NCBI GenBank assembly: GCA_049604415.1
Contig: JBMYTN010000033.1
Coordinates: 1 to 44,611 of the forward strand
DNA: 44,611 bases
Reading direction: 5' to 3'
Origin: JBMYTN01 sp049604415
Lineage (GTDB): Bacteria > Pseudomonadota > Alphaproteobacteria > Rhodospirillales > Rhodospirillaceae
Shown: one piece after another, positions 24,932 to 33,797 of the stretch
Position numbering within the stretch: the first letter of the stretch is position 1
Layout: every line of letters starts with the position of its first letter
The notes under the pieces: generated by a model
Databases searched by the model: none
Told to the model about the DNA's origin: nothing
The model's input: only the letters and a program-made list of their open reading frames with translations
Position numbers and translations under genes: made by a program

Positions 24932-26152
24932 TCAGCGCTGCCCAAGATAGGCCGCCCAACACGCAATGCCAGCGTCAATGGCGTCCTCATCTGCGGCGGA
25001 AAATGCCAGCCGAACATGATTGGGCCAAGCCCCGCTCGGCGAGAACAGGGACAGTGGCGGGATAATTACCCCGGCCTGCTCCGCCAAGGCTATGGTGTCC
25101 TCCGGGGTAAAGCTTTGGTTCGGATCGGCGCAGAGAAAGAACCCGCCCTGCGGTATTGGCCAGACCCCGTTGTTTGACCCTGGGAACGCGCGGGCCAGGG
25201 CTTGGACGAGGCGATCCCGATTGCGCCGGACTTGGGCGACCCGGGGGGCGACAAAGCCGTCCAAATCATGGTCGCAGTCCAGCAGCAAGCCAACCAGGAT
25301 CGCTTGGACCAGCGGGGTGGTGGTGACCGACAGCGCGCTTTTGACCTGGGTCAGTCTGGCGATCAGTGGCGTTCCGTCGCTTAGGCTGCCCTCAGCGATC
25401 ATCACCGCAAGGCGCAGCCCTGGCAGCACGGTTTTGGAAAAGCTCTCCACATGGATCACCCGTCCGCTTCGATCCAAGGATTTCAGGGTCGGGAGCGGCG
25501 CGCCATCAAAGCAATAGCGCCGATAGACCGCATCTTCCAGCAGATGCAGATCATAGCGTTCCGCCAAGTCGACCAGACGCTCCCGGTCCCGGGTCGACAT
25601 CAGCCGACCGGTCGGATTGTCATAATCCGGGATGGTGTAGATCAGCCCAACCGACGGCGCGTCACTTTGGGCAAGGCGCTGTTCCAGGCGGTCAACGAAC
25701 TGATCGTCATGGGGCACCGTTTCCAGAGCGAAGCCAAAATTGTCTGCCGCCCCGATCAAGCCGAAATAGACCGGATCGGCGCTCAGGCAGACCTTGTCCC
25801 GGCCCACCAAGGCCGCCAAACAGAGCACAATGGCTTCCTGGCTGCCATTGCTGATCAGCAGGGAGGCCGGATCCACTGGCCCCAAACCGGTGGCGGCGAA
25901 ATAGTCGGCCAAAGGCGCGCGCAGCAAACCGGCATTATGGGCGTATTGGCCCAGGGTCCTGCGGATCTCGGCCTCCGCTTTGCCCTCCTGCTTCGCCAGG
26001 TCGGCAATGCAGAGCTCTAACCAGCGGGTCATTCCCTCCGCAGGCAAATCCCCATCCCGGGGTCGCCCGGTGGCAAAATTGATCGCTTCCGGGTGATTGG
26101 TGACCAGGCGATTGAGCAGGGGGCCAGCGGCGGCCATGGACGGGCGGGACAT
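24932..26152 (-). CDS. Class I/II PLP aminotransferase, HpgT-like (dihydroxyphenylglycine aminotransferase candidate)
   Basis: 406 residues of fold-type I aminotransferase (LysN/MocR-like subgroup) without a DNA-binding domain. It begins with PEAINFATGRP, followed by QYAHNAGLLRAPLADYF, then IPDYDNPTG. The PLP lysine is K240 in SFSKTVLPGLRL. This pattern matches what I recall of HpgT, which aminates 4-hydroxy- and 3,5-dihydroxyphenylglyoxylate to the arylglycines, but 2-aminoadipate-type enzymes share it. The presence of DpgA and DpgC in the same window strongly favours the HpgT role. ATG 26152 is chosen because it starts the conserved N-terminus and AAAAAGG precedes it; the longer open frame crosses into the divergent sulfotransferase. 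It is divergent from sulfotransferase 2 with a 56-nt gap. Confidence 0.8.
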   Translation of the reverse strand: MSRPSMAAAGPLLNRLVTNHPEAINFATGRPRDGDLPAEGMTRWLELCIADLAKQEGKAEAEIRRTLGQYAHNAGLLRAPLADYFAATGLGPVDPASLLISNGSQEAIVLCLAALVGRDKVCLSADPVYFGLIGAADNFGFALETVPHDDQFVDRLEQRLAQSDAPSVGLIYTIPDYDNPTGRLMSTRDRERLVDLAERYDLHLLEDAVYRRYCFDGAPLPTLKSLDRSGRVIHVESFSKTVLPGLRLAVMIAEGSLSDGTPLIARLTQVKSALSVTTTPLVQAILVGLLLDCDHDLDGFVAPRVAQVRRNRDRLVQALARAFPGSNNGVWPIPQGGFFLCADPNQSFTPEDTIALAEQAGVIIPPLSLFSPSGAWPNHVRLAFSAADEDAIDAGIACWAAYLGQR

Positions 26153-26208
26153 CGCTCGGGTACCTTTTTGCGTTCCGGCCCGATGCGGGCGCAAGATCAG
26201 GACACCCC

Positions 26209-27111
26209 ATGAGTAAGCTTTATCCGCAAGGGGCGCAAACCATTGCCCAATTGCGCGACCTTTTGTCCCGGCTGAATTCGCCTGAGGGCATCGCGGCAGC
26301 CAAAACCTTTGCGCCGCGTCCCGATGACATAGTGATCGCCAGCTATCCGAAATCCGGCACCACATGGATGCAGCAGCTGGTCCATGGCTTGAAAACCGGT
26401 GGCGACATGGCCTTTGCCGACATCACCGAGGCGGTGCCCTGGATCGAATTGGCCCATGTGTTGGATCTGGATATCAGGGGCGATCAGCCCGTCGCCCCGC
26501 GCCTGTTCAAAACCCACTGGCGCGGTGATGAATCCCCGGGCGGGGTGAAAACCATTGTCGTGTTTCGCGAGCCCAAAGCGGTGGCCCTGTCCTATTACCA
26601 TTTCTATGCCGGTTGGGTGCTTGATCCGGATGCCATTTCGCTTGATGAGTTTGTCGCTGACTTTTTCATTCCCGGAACCTTGCGCGGGACCTATTGGACC
26701 CATTTGAAGTCCTGGCTGGCCCGCGCCGATGATCCGCAGGTGTTGCTGCTGTCCTATGAGGGCCTAAAGGCCGATTTGCCGCGCGGCGTGGATCGGATTG
26801 TTGCCTTTGCGGGTTTGGCGGTGTCCCAGGCCGACCGAGAGGTCGCGATCCGTCAGGCCGCAAAAGACTTTATGACCGCGCATTCCGAGAAGTTTGATGA
26901 GCATCTGGTCGCCAGCAAACGCAATCTAGCGATGGGGGTGCCCGCCACCCGGCATCCGCGCAAGATCCAAGCGGCCGCAGGACAGGGCCCGGCCCGGGCC
27001 TTAGACCGATCCAGCGCGGATCGGCTCGACCAAATCTGGGCTGATGAGATCTCGACTGGGCTTGGCTTTGCTGATTACGCGGCCTTGCGCCAAGCCTTTG
27101 ATCCGGACTGA
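26209..27111 (+). CDS. Sulfotransferase 2 (cytosolic SULT-like, PAPS-dependent)
   Basis: 300 residues of the Sulfotransfer_1 type. The PAPS-binding YPKSGTTW is at about 48-55, FKTHW supplies the catalytic histidine of the family, and VVFREPKAVALSYYHF is the 3-prime-phosphate-binding region with Arg and Ser. These enzymes sulfate phenols, steroids and other small hydroxyl compounds. It differs from sulfotransferase 1 in all motifs, so the two are not recent duplicates. It is divergent from the HpgT-like aminotransferase and shares a 56-nt promoter region with it. A phenolic dihydroxyphenyl acceptor is plausible by context. It ends 469 nt before bcsA. Confidence 0.85.
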   Translation: MSKLYPQGAQTIAQLRDLLSRLNSPEGIAAAKTFAPRPDDIVIASYPKSGTTWMQQLVHGLKTGGDMAFADITEAVPWIELAHVLDLDIRGDQPVAPRLFKTHWRGDESPGGVKTIVVFREPKAVALSYYHFYAGWVLDPDAISLDEFVADFFIPGTLRGTYWTHLKSWLARADDPQVLLLSYEGLKADLPRGVDRIVAFAGLAVSQADREVAIRQAAKDFMTAHSEKFDEHLVASKRNLAMGVPATRHPRKIQAAAGQGPARALDRSSADRLDQIWADEISTGLGFADYAALRQAFDPD

Positions 27112-27130
27112 CCAAGAACAGTTCTAGGTC
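27110..27130. repeat. Imperfect palindrome after sulfotransferase 2
   Basis: GACC-A-AGAAC-A-GTTCT-A-GGTC forms a 9-bp inverted repeat with one A-A mismatch, starting in the stop codon. With no T tract it may be a weak terminator or an operator. Confidence 0.4.
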
Positions 27131-27580
27131 GGCTCGATGGGCCATGTCTGCCCAAGATCCTCAAGACCGGCGCGTATGGCGCGCTCGCGCGAGTCGGAAG
27201 GCATGCGCCTACGATTCCGTGTAGCGCTTTGGCTATGAATTGTTAGGGTCGTGTGCCATTGAGTCCGGTTCAGATTGGTTGCTTTTGGTAGATCATGAAA
27301 CCAAAAAAATTTGACAGTTTCGACACCGGATAAGGGGGTCAAATTGTCGGTTGAGGCGGTCAAAATACAAAATTTTTCCAATTTTTATCCATAGCGGATG
27401 TGGTCTTTCAAGCATCTATCGATGGGCTAAGTCCTTCAAATAGAATCTGAAACTAAAGTAGCTATATCAAATTGGTGGAGCCCCAACATCTAGGGTTTTG
27501 TTAAAAATTGATGGGATTTTATTGATTCTATAGCTTTTTTTCATGCAGTGCAGTATTAAGCAAGGAGGATAGCCCTTAGT
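27112..27580 (+). promoter_or_regulatory. AT-rich leader region of the cellulose operon
   Basis: A 469-nt gene-free stretch, clearly more AT-rich than its flanks. It holds an 8-bp inverted repeat AATTTGAC (27308-27315) and GTCAAATT (27338-27345) with a third GTCAAAAT half-site near 27358, suggesting a regulator site. AT-rich DNA at 27490-27540 with TATAG near 27529 is the likely promoter zone. AGGAGG at 27563-27568 is the bcsA ribosome binding site. I see no RNA gene. Confidence 0.45.
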
Positions 27581-29962
27581 ATGGTTTTAAGCTCCCCGTT
27601 GGGGGTGAAATCGCTCTCTGGAGTAGCGGCGTGCATGACACAGCTGTCATCCAATAAGCCAATTGATGTGATCGGGGACAATGCGTCCCTCGCCCCGGGA
27701 TATACGCTGCCGCCAAGGCCAGACCCGGTCATGCCGCCAGGAACCGAAAACGTGGCAATCAGTCCTCTACGCATTTTGATGTATGTGGCGTGGATCACCC
27801 TTGCCGGGGTGATGGTGTTTCTGGCTGCGCAGCCGGTTTCGCTTGATGCGCAAATGTGGATGGCCATCACCTTGTTGGGGGCCTTGGGCATTTTCCGCAT
27901 GGTCGGTTTGTCCAAGGGCATGTTCCGGCCAATCTTTGCCGCCGTGGCGGCGTTTATTGTTCTGCGCTACATTTTCTGGCGCACCATGCAAACCATTCCG
28001 CCTGTTGAAGAATTTGCCAATTTCATCCCGGCAATTTTGCTGTTTGGGGCCGAGATCTACGCCATCTCCATGCTGATCATCGGCATTTTTGTCATCATCG
28101 ACCCGTTAAAGCGCAAGGCCGCCCCGCTGATCGGACCGCCGGAAAACTATCCGACCGTCGATGTCTTTGTGCCCAGCTACAATGAAGACACCCAGATCCT
28201 GGAAGCGACCCTGATCGCGGCCAAACATATGCGCTATCCCAAGGGGCGGATGGAGGTCCATCTGCTCGATGATGGCGGCACGGTGGGCAAGCGCAATCAG
28301 GCTGATCCGGCCAAAGCCCTGGAAGCCCGGCAACGTCACGAGGAACTGAAGGCGCTTTGTGCCCAGCTCGGGGTGACCTACCGCACCCGGGAACGCAACA
28401 ATTCGGCCAAGGCGGGCAATATCAACGCCGCTCTGCCCGATACGGATGGTGAGCTGATCGTCATTCTCGACGCCGACCATGTGCCGACGGTGGAGTTCCT
28501 GGAAAAGACCGTCGGCTATTTCCAGCGCGACACCCATCTGTTCCTGGTCCAAACCCCGCATTTCTTTATTAATCCCGATCCGCTGGAACGCAATCTGTCG
28601 ACCTTCGATCGCATGCCCAGCGAAAACGAAATGTTCTACGGCATCATCCAGCCCGGCTTGGACCGCTGGAACTCGGCCTATTTTTGCGGCTCTGCGGCGG
28701 TGTTGCGCCGCTCCTGCTTAGAAGAGATCGGCGGCATTTCCGGGAACTCGATCACCGAGGATGCGGAGACGGCTCTGGAGCTGCACTCCCGGGGCTATAA
28801 CAGCGTCTATGTGGAAGAGCCTTTGGTCGCCGGTTTGCAGCCCGAGACCTTTGATGCCTTCATCCGCCAGCGCACCCGGTGGGCCCAAGGCATGACCCAA
28901 ATCATGGTGCTGAAGACGCCGCTGTTTAAGCGCGGGCTGAGCTTCTCGCAGCGGATTTGCTATACCAGCTCGGCCATGTTCTGGCTGTTTCCGTTCGCCC
29001 GGCTGTTGTTCATCCTGACACCGCTGGTTTATCTGTTTTTCGGTCTGCAGTTCTTCAAGACCAGCGTGCCGGAATTCCTGGTCTTCACCGTGCCCTATAT
29101 TATGGTCTGCTTGATGGTGGCCAATTCCCTCTATGGCACAGTGCGATGGCCCTTTGTCTCCGAGCTTTACGAATATGTGCAGTCGATTTTCACCTGGAAG
29201 GCTGTGCTTGGGGCGATGATCAGCCCGAAACATCCGAAATTTGCCGTGACGGACAAAGGCGTGACCCTGGAGGAAGACATGCTGTCTCCCTTGGCCCGCC
29301 CACTGATCTTCATCGTTGGTATCCTTAGTCTCGGTTTGGCTTTCGGGGCCTATCGCTATATGCAATACCCCCTTGAGCGCGATGTGATCATGGTGGTGTG
29401 TGGTTGGACCTTCCTTAACCTGTTCCTAGCCTTGGCCGGTCTGGGCGTGGCTTGCGAGGGTGCGCAGCGCCGAACCAATCCGCGGATGCCGACTTGGCGC
29501 AAAAGCCGCATGGTGGTGGATGGGGTCGAAATCGAAGGCGCCATTGACGACCTGTCCAGCTCGGGCATGCGGATGACCGTTCCGGCCTCCCTGGTGCGTT
29601 CCATGACCTTGGTCGGCAAAAAGATTGAGGTCCTGGTCGAGCCCTTCCCCGGTGCTTCAGAGAATTCCTTCCAGATGGATGTGCGCTCGGCCCGGCCTTT
29701 GGGCGCGAATATGCTGATCGGTCTGGCCTTTGCCCCGCGCTCCCAAGAGGAACGCGAGCATGCCTTCTTGCTGTTCTATGGCGACTCTCGGCAGTGGAAG
29801 GCCTTCCTTGGCTCCCGACGGCACCATATGGGCTTGTTGCGCGGCATGTTCCTGTTCTTTAAGCTCAGTGGCTATTACTCGGTTTATTCCTTGAAATTCG
29901 TTTGGCGCATCTGGGCGCGCAGCGGCAAGCAATATTCCGACAGCCGGATGCAAATGGAATAG
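27581..29962 (+). CDS. bcsA: Cellulose synthase catalytic subunit BcsA
   Basis: 793 residues of processive GT2 glycosyltransferase in the inner membrane. N-terminal membrane segments start near residue 60. The glycosyltransferase motifs are DDGG from 230, DADH from 297, TED 392-394 and QRTRW 430-434. Further membrane helices run to about 620, and a C-terminal PilZ domain follows with R631-x3-R635 and D657-x-S-x2-G662, both c-di-GMP motifs intact. It polymerises UDP-glucose into beta-1,4-glucan and should be activated by c-di-GMP. ATG 27581 follows AAGGAGG by 12 nt; ATG 27635 is an alternative. It is 5 nt from bcsB, the first gene of a five-gene operon. Confidence 0.97.
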   Translation: MVLSSPLGVKSLSGVAACMTQLSSNKPIDVIGDNASLAPGYTLPPRPDPVMPPGTENVAISPLRILMYVAWITLAGVMVFLAAQPVSLDAQMWMAITLLGALGIFRMVGLSKGMFRPIFAAVAAFIVLRYIFWRTMQTIPPVEEFANFIPAILLFGAEIYAISMLIIGIFVIIDPLKRKAAPLIGPPENYPTVDVFVPSYNEDTQILEATLIAAKHMRYPKGRMEVHLLDDGGTVGKRNQADPAKALEARQRHEELKALCAQLGVTYRTRERNNSAKAGNINAALPDTDGELIVILDADHVPTVEFLEKTVGYFQRDTHLFLVQTPHFFINPDPLERNLSTFDRMPSENEMFYGIIQPGLDRWNSAYFCGSAAVLRRSCLEEIGGISGNSITEDAETALELHSRGYNSVYVEEPLVAGLQPETFDAFIRQRTRWAQGMTQIMVLKTPLFKRGLSFSQRICYTSSAMFWLFPFARLLFILTPLVYLFFGLQFFKTSVPEFLVFTVPYIMVCLMVANSLYGTVRWPFVSELYEYVQSIFTWKAVLGAMISPKHPKFAVTDKGVTLEEDMLSPLARPLIFIVGILSLGLAFGAYRYMQYPLERDVIMVVCGWTFLNLFLALAGLGVACEGAQRRTNPRMPTWRKSRMVVDGVEIEGAIDDLSSSGMRMTVPASLVRSMTLVGKKIEVLVEPFPGASENSFQMDVRSARPLGANMLIGLAFAPRSQEEREHAFLLFYGDSRQWKAFLGSRRHHMGLLRGMFLFFKLSGYYSVYSLKFVWRIWARSGKQYSDSRMQME

Positions 29963-29967
29963 GGCGC

Positions 29968-32712
29968 ATGGGTTTGTTTACGCGCCACTCTTCGGACAGC
30001 CGGCTTCGGTTTGGTCCCCATAAATTTATGATCGGGGCTGTGCTCATTGGTCTGCTGGGCTGGCCCGTGATCGGGGGTGCCCAAACCCAACCGGCGGCAC
30101 CATCCCAGCCTGCTCCCACCGCTACCGCGCCCCCTGCGGCATCCCCCGCGCCCCCGTCACCTGCTCCCGCGGCACCTACTCCCACGTCACCTGCTCCCGC
30201 AACCGCGTCTCCGGCCGCACCCGTTGCGACAGCTGCCGATCCGGTGGCCGCCGAAGTGCTCTATCCCGACCCGATCCCGCTGGTGCCCTATAAGCCGGTT
30301 AAGGACGGCTATGTGGCCGAAGGCGAGTTGGACCATTTGCGCTTTGTCATGGCGGTGCCCCGGTTCTTGCCGGTGCGGGAAGCGGTCCTAACCTTTGCCT
30401 ATCAGACCTCCATTGAGGTCATGCCCGAAGCTTCGCAAATCCAGCTGTCCCTAAATGGGACGCCGCTGGCGCTGCTGCCGTCCAATGCCTCCCAAGAGCC
30501 GGTCAAAGCCAAGCTGCGTTTGTCTTCCCAGCTGTTGCGGCCTGGGCTGAATTTGATTGAGCTTGATGTGCTGCATCAGCACCGGGTTGCCTGCACCCTG
30601 GACAGCACCTATGAGCTTTGGACCAAGGTGTTGGCTGAGGACACCTCTTTGGTGCCGGTGCTTGATCGGGCGATCAACCCAAGTTCCCTGGCCGATATCG
30701 GTGAGCTGTTTGCTATCAGCCAGGCCGGAGACGCGCCTCTGGCGATTTGGGGGCCGAACCTGACCCTGTCCGATGTGGTGGAATGGGGCAGCATGGCCGC
30801 CCAAGCCGTCGCCCTGCAACGTCCCCATGATCCGCCCTTGGTCGCGGCTGGAGTGCTGCAGACCCGGGCCGAGCCCGATATCAGCTCGCCCTTGCCGGGG
30901 CTGGATATTTCCGACCTGACATCCGGTCGTTTGATCCTGGTCGGCACCGCATCCGACTTGGCCCCGGTGCTGTCCCCGGATTTGGCGCGCTCCATCACCG
31001 GCCCGTTTCTCGCGGCCCGGACGGTGTTTCGGGACCCAGCCCAGGCTGAAACGGCGGACGCGACGTCCTCAAGCGCTAAGGACCCCGCCCCGCCGGTGCG
31101 GGTTCTGATCTTGTCGGGCAATACGCCCAAAGAGGTTTCTGCGGCAGCGGCCTATTTTGCCAATTCCGGCGGCATGCTTCCGGACGTGCCGCATTTGGTG
31201 GTTTCCGCCCAAGGCGCACCGCCGAGCGAGCCGGAAGACCTGCCCGCCATTGGGTCCGGCTCTCGCCTGACTCTGGCAGAGTTGGGCCAGGGCCATATCA
31301 GCACCTCGGGCCTGCGCTCCACCGAAACCCTGACCATCGACCTGCCCAAGGGCTATCTGCCCATCGATCTGTCGCCGATCGAAATGCAGATGGAGGTGGC
31401 GCATGATGCAAGCTTGGATGAGGGCTCGCAGTTCTCCATTTGGGTCAATGGCGAGATGGCGTCTGGCTTCGCCCTGGATCCGGCCCATTCCGGCGGCATG
31501 TTGCCCCGGCGCTCGGTGTTGCTGCCAACCCATATGTTCCGGCCCGGGGAAAACACCCTGACCATCAGCACCGCTTTGCCGGTCAAGCAGGTCGGCTATC
31601 CCTGCCCGACACCCGGCGGCGTGCCGCGCTTCACCGTGTTCAATGACTCCCGGATCGACATTCCCCGCTTCGCCACCTTGGAACAGCTGCCCAATTTGCA
31701 TTTGCTGGCCTCCCAAGGCTTTCCCTATGGCGAGGATGGCGCGGTGACGGATCTGGTGGTGCCGCAAGAGGGCGGTGCGGATGCCCTGTCCACCGCTTGG
31801 ACCTTTGTTGGCGGTGTTGCCGCCGCCCGGGGAGCCCCCTTCCCCATTGCCGGTCGATTTAGTGTCGACAATCTCAGCCAGCGCGACATGATCTTTGTCG
31901 GTGTGGCCGCCTCTCTGCCCTCGGAAGTGATCCGTCAGGTTTCCGCCCCCTTTGGGCCACCGGGACAGATCTGGCCCTATATCCCCAGGGCTCCCGTCGC
32001 ATCACCGCAACACATTGCCGGGGCTTCACCGTCGGTGGATAGCGTTCAATCGGCCTTGGATCAGGCCCGATCCCTGCAAAGCGGTCCGGGCTCCTTGGGG
32101 CGGGGGCCGGTGCCGAGCGCCTTAGGCGGACCGACACCCTCGGCCCAGCCGCAATCGGTGGATGCGCGGGCGTTTTGGTCGGATCGCAATACCGGGTCCT
32201 TTACGGCGGAAGTGGAAGATGCCTCGGGCAGCCTCAGCGCTCTGACCGACAATATGTTCACTCTGCTGGGCACCGATCACCGCACAGACACGGTGGAAAC
32301 CATGCCGGACACCGCCCAGACCCGGGCGCTGGTGGTGCAATTCCAATCGCCGCAGGCCACCACGGCGACCTGGACGGTGATCACCGCCCCGGATGTGTCC
32401 AATCTCCAGCGCGGGGCTGCGTTAATTGGTCAGCCGAGCCATTGGAGTGCACTGGACGGCCAAGCCACCTTGGTGGCGGAAAGCGGCATGGTCTCGGTGG
32501 CGCCCAACCGGGCTGACAGCTATATCGCCACTGTGCCGCCGATGGATTTGGAAAATCTCTGGCTGCTGAGCGGCGTGTTGGTTTCGGATTTTTCCATCTT
32601 CTGGGTGGCGAGTGTGTTGCTGGTCACCATCCTGGTCGGCAGCCTGACCTGGGGCATTGTTCATTATTCCAACCAGGCGAAAAAACTGCGCCGTAATGAG
32701 GCCCCCCAATGA
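29968..32712 (+). CDS. bcsB: Cellulose synthase regulatory subunit BcsB
   Basis: 914 residues of periplasmic, membrane-anchored BcsB. An N-terminal signal segment (about 22-37) is followed by an unusually long Pro/Ala/Thr-rich linker (about 38-90), then the carbohydrate-binding and flavodoxin-like repeats, and a C-terminal transmembrane helix near 870-900 with a basic tail. A second low-complexity Ser/Pro/Gly stretch lies near residues 670-730. BcsB guides the glucan across the periplasm and its C-terminal helix is needed for BcsA activity. ATG 29968 is chosen because it opens the signal sequence directly after bcsA; the frame extends upstream only inside bcsA. Its TGA overlaps the bcsZ ATG. 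Confidence 0.92.
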   Translation: MGLFTRHSSDSRLRFGPHKFMIGAVLIGLLGWPVIGGAQTQPAAPSQPAPTATAPPAASPAPPSPAPAAPTPTSPAPATASPAAPVATAADPVAAEVLYPDPIPLVPYKPVKDGYVAEGELDHLRFVMAVPRFLPVREAVLTFAYQTSIEVMPEASQIQLSLNGTPLALLPSNASQEPVKAKLRLSSQLLRPGLNLIELDVLHQHRVACTLDSTYELWTKVLAEDTSLVPVLDRAINPSSLADIGELFAISQAGDAPLAIWGPNLTLSDVVEWGSMAAQAVALQRPHDPPLVAAGVLQTRAEPDISSPLPGLDISDLTSGRLILVGTASDLAPVLSPDLARSITGPFLAARTVFRDPAQAETADATSSSAKDPAPPVRVLILSGNTPKEVSAAAAYFANSGGMLPDVPHLVVSAQGAPPSEPEDLPAIGSGSRLTLAELGQGHISTSGLRSTETLTIDLPKGYLPIDLSPIEMQMEVAHDASLDEGSQFSIWVNGEMASGFALDPAHSGGMLPRRSVLLPTHMFRPGENTLTISTALPVKQVGYPCPTPGGVPRFTVFNDSRIDIPRFATLEQLPNLHLLASQGFPYGEDGAVTDLVVPQEGGADALSTAWTFVGGVAAARGAPFPIAGRFSVDNLSQRDMIFVGVAASLPSEVIRQVSAPFGPPGQIWPYIPRAPVASPQHIAGASPSVDSVQSALDQARSLQSGPGSLGRGPVPSALGGPTPSAQPQSVDARAFWSDRNTGSFTAEVEDASGSLSALTDNMFTLLGTDHRTDTVETMPDTAQTRALVVQFQSPQATTATWTVITAPDVSNLQRGAALIGQPSHWSALDGQATLVAESGMVSVAPNRADSYIATVPPMDLENLWLLSGVLVSDFSIFWVASVLLVTILVGSLTWGIVHYSNQAKKLRRNEAPQ

Positions 32713-33797
32713 CGGACAGTCTGTCCCGCCGCGCTATGCTGAACCGGCTCTCTGCTGCCATCGCCCTCCCGATTGGCGTGGCGGGGCTGGGTCCCATCGG
32801 TGCAGCCCGGGCCATGTCCACCTCCCAAGCGTCTCGGACCGGAGTGGCCGGGGGTCCCTATCAGCCGCTCTGGACGCAATATCTGTCGCGATACATGACC
32901 GGTGGTGGACGGATCAAAGACACCGCCAATGGCGATATCAGCCATACGGAAGGCCAAGGCTATGCCATGCTGTTGGCCGAGGCCTTTGACGACCTAAAAA
33001 GTTTCGATGCGTTGTGGTCCTGGACCAAATCCTCCCTGCGCCGCCCAGAGGATGGCCTCTATTCCTGGCGCTACGAGGCTGGTAAAGGCATCACCGATCC
33101 CAACAATGCCAGCGATGGGGAAATTCTGTTGGCCTGGGCGCTGATGCGGGCGGCCAGGCGATGGGGCCGGGCGGATTATGCCCAAGAGAGCGCAACCCTG
33201 CGGGCCTTGATCCTGCGGCATTTGGTGGTGCGCTGGAACGGCATGCCGGTAATCCTGCCCGCCGTGCAGTATTTCGACAAAGACGACCATCTGGTGGTCA
33301 ATTTGTCCTACTGGATCTTTCCGGCTCTCCAAGCATTCGCAGCCGAGGATGGGGAACCCTGGTCCGCCATAAACCAGTCCGGTTTGTCCCTGTTGAACCA
33401 AGCCGTGTTCGGTCCGTTCTCGCTGCCGCCCGATTGGATGGCGCTGCCAAAACCCGGCGGATCGATCACCTTGGCCCAGGACATGGATAGCCTGTTTGGC
33501 TTCAATGCGGTCCGGATCCCGTTGTACCTCTATTGGGGTGGCATCGTGCCCAGTTCCGTGCGCGGCGGGCAGGGGATTTGCAATTTTTGGCGGCAGCATG
33601 GCGAGCGCCCCCCCGCAACCATCGATGTGGCGACCGGCGAACTAGCCCCTTATCCGATTTCCCAGGGCGTGCGCGCGATTAATTCGATATCCTGTGGTAA
33701 TGGTCCTTTAAAGCATCCACATATTGACGAAGACCCCTATTATTCGGCAACATTGCTTTTGTTAACTTTGGTCGCCAATGCGGAGATCACTTTATGA
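32709..33797 (+). CDS. bcsZ: Periplasmic endo-1,4-glucanase BcsZ (GH8)
   Basis: 362 residues of glycoside hydrolase family 8. A twin-arginine-like leader (SRRAML, R7-R8, then a hydrophobic stretch ending near ARA) suggests export by Tat or Sec. E81 in the TEGQGYAMLLA motif is the expected catalytic acid. DPNNASDGEILLAWALMRAA and LSYWIFPAL are also family-typical. The enzyme trims nascent cellulose and is needed for proper fibre formation in many bcs systems. ATGA overlaps at both ends, with bcsB (32709-32712) and the next gene (33794-33797), show translational coupling. Confidence 0.92.
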   Translation: MTDSLSRRAMLNRLSAAIALPIGVAGLGPIGAARAMSTSQASRTGVAGGPYQPLWTQYLSRYMTGGGRIKDTANGDISHTEGQGYAMLLAEAFDDLKSFDALWSWTKSSLRRPEDGLYSWRYEAGKGITDPNNASDGEILLAWALMRAARRWGRADYAQESATLRALILRHLVVRWNGMPVILPAVQYFDKDDHLVVNLSYWIFPALQAFAAEDGEPWSAINQSGLSLLNQAVFGPFSLPPDWMALPKPGGSITLAQDMDSLFGFNAVRIPLYLYWGGIVPSSVRGGQGICNFWRQHGERPPATIDVATGELAPYPISQGVRAINSISCGNGPLKHPHIDEDPYYSATLLLLTLVANAEITL

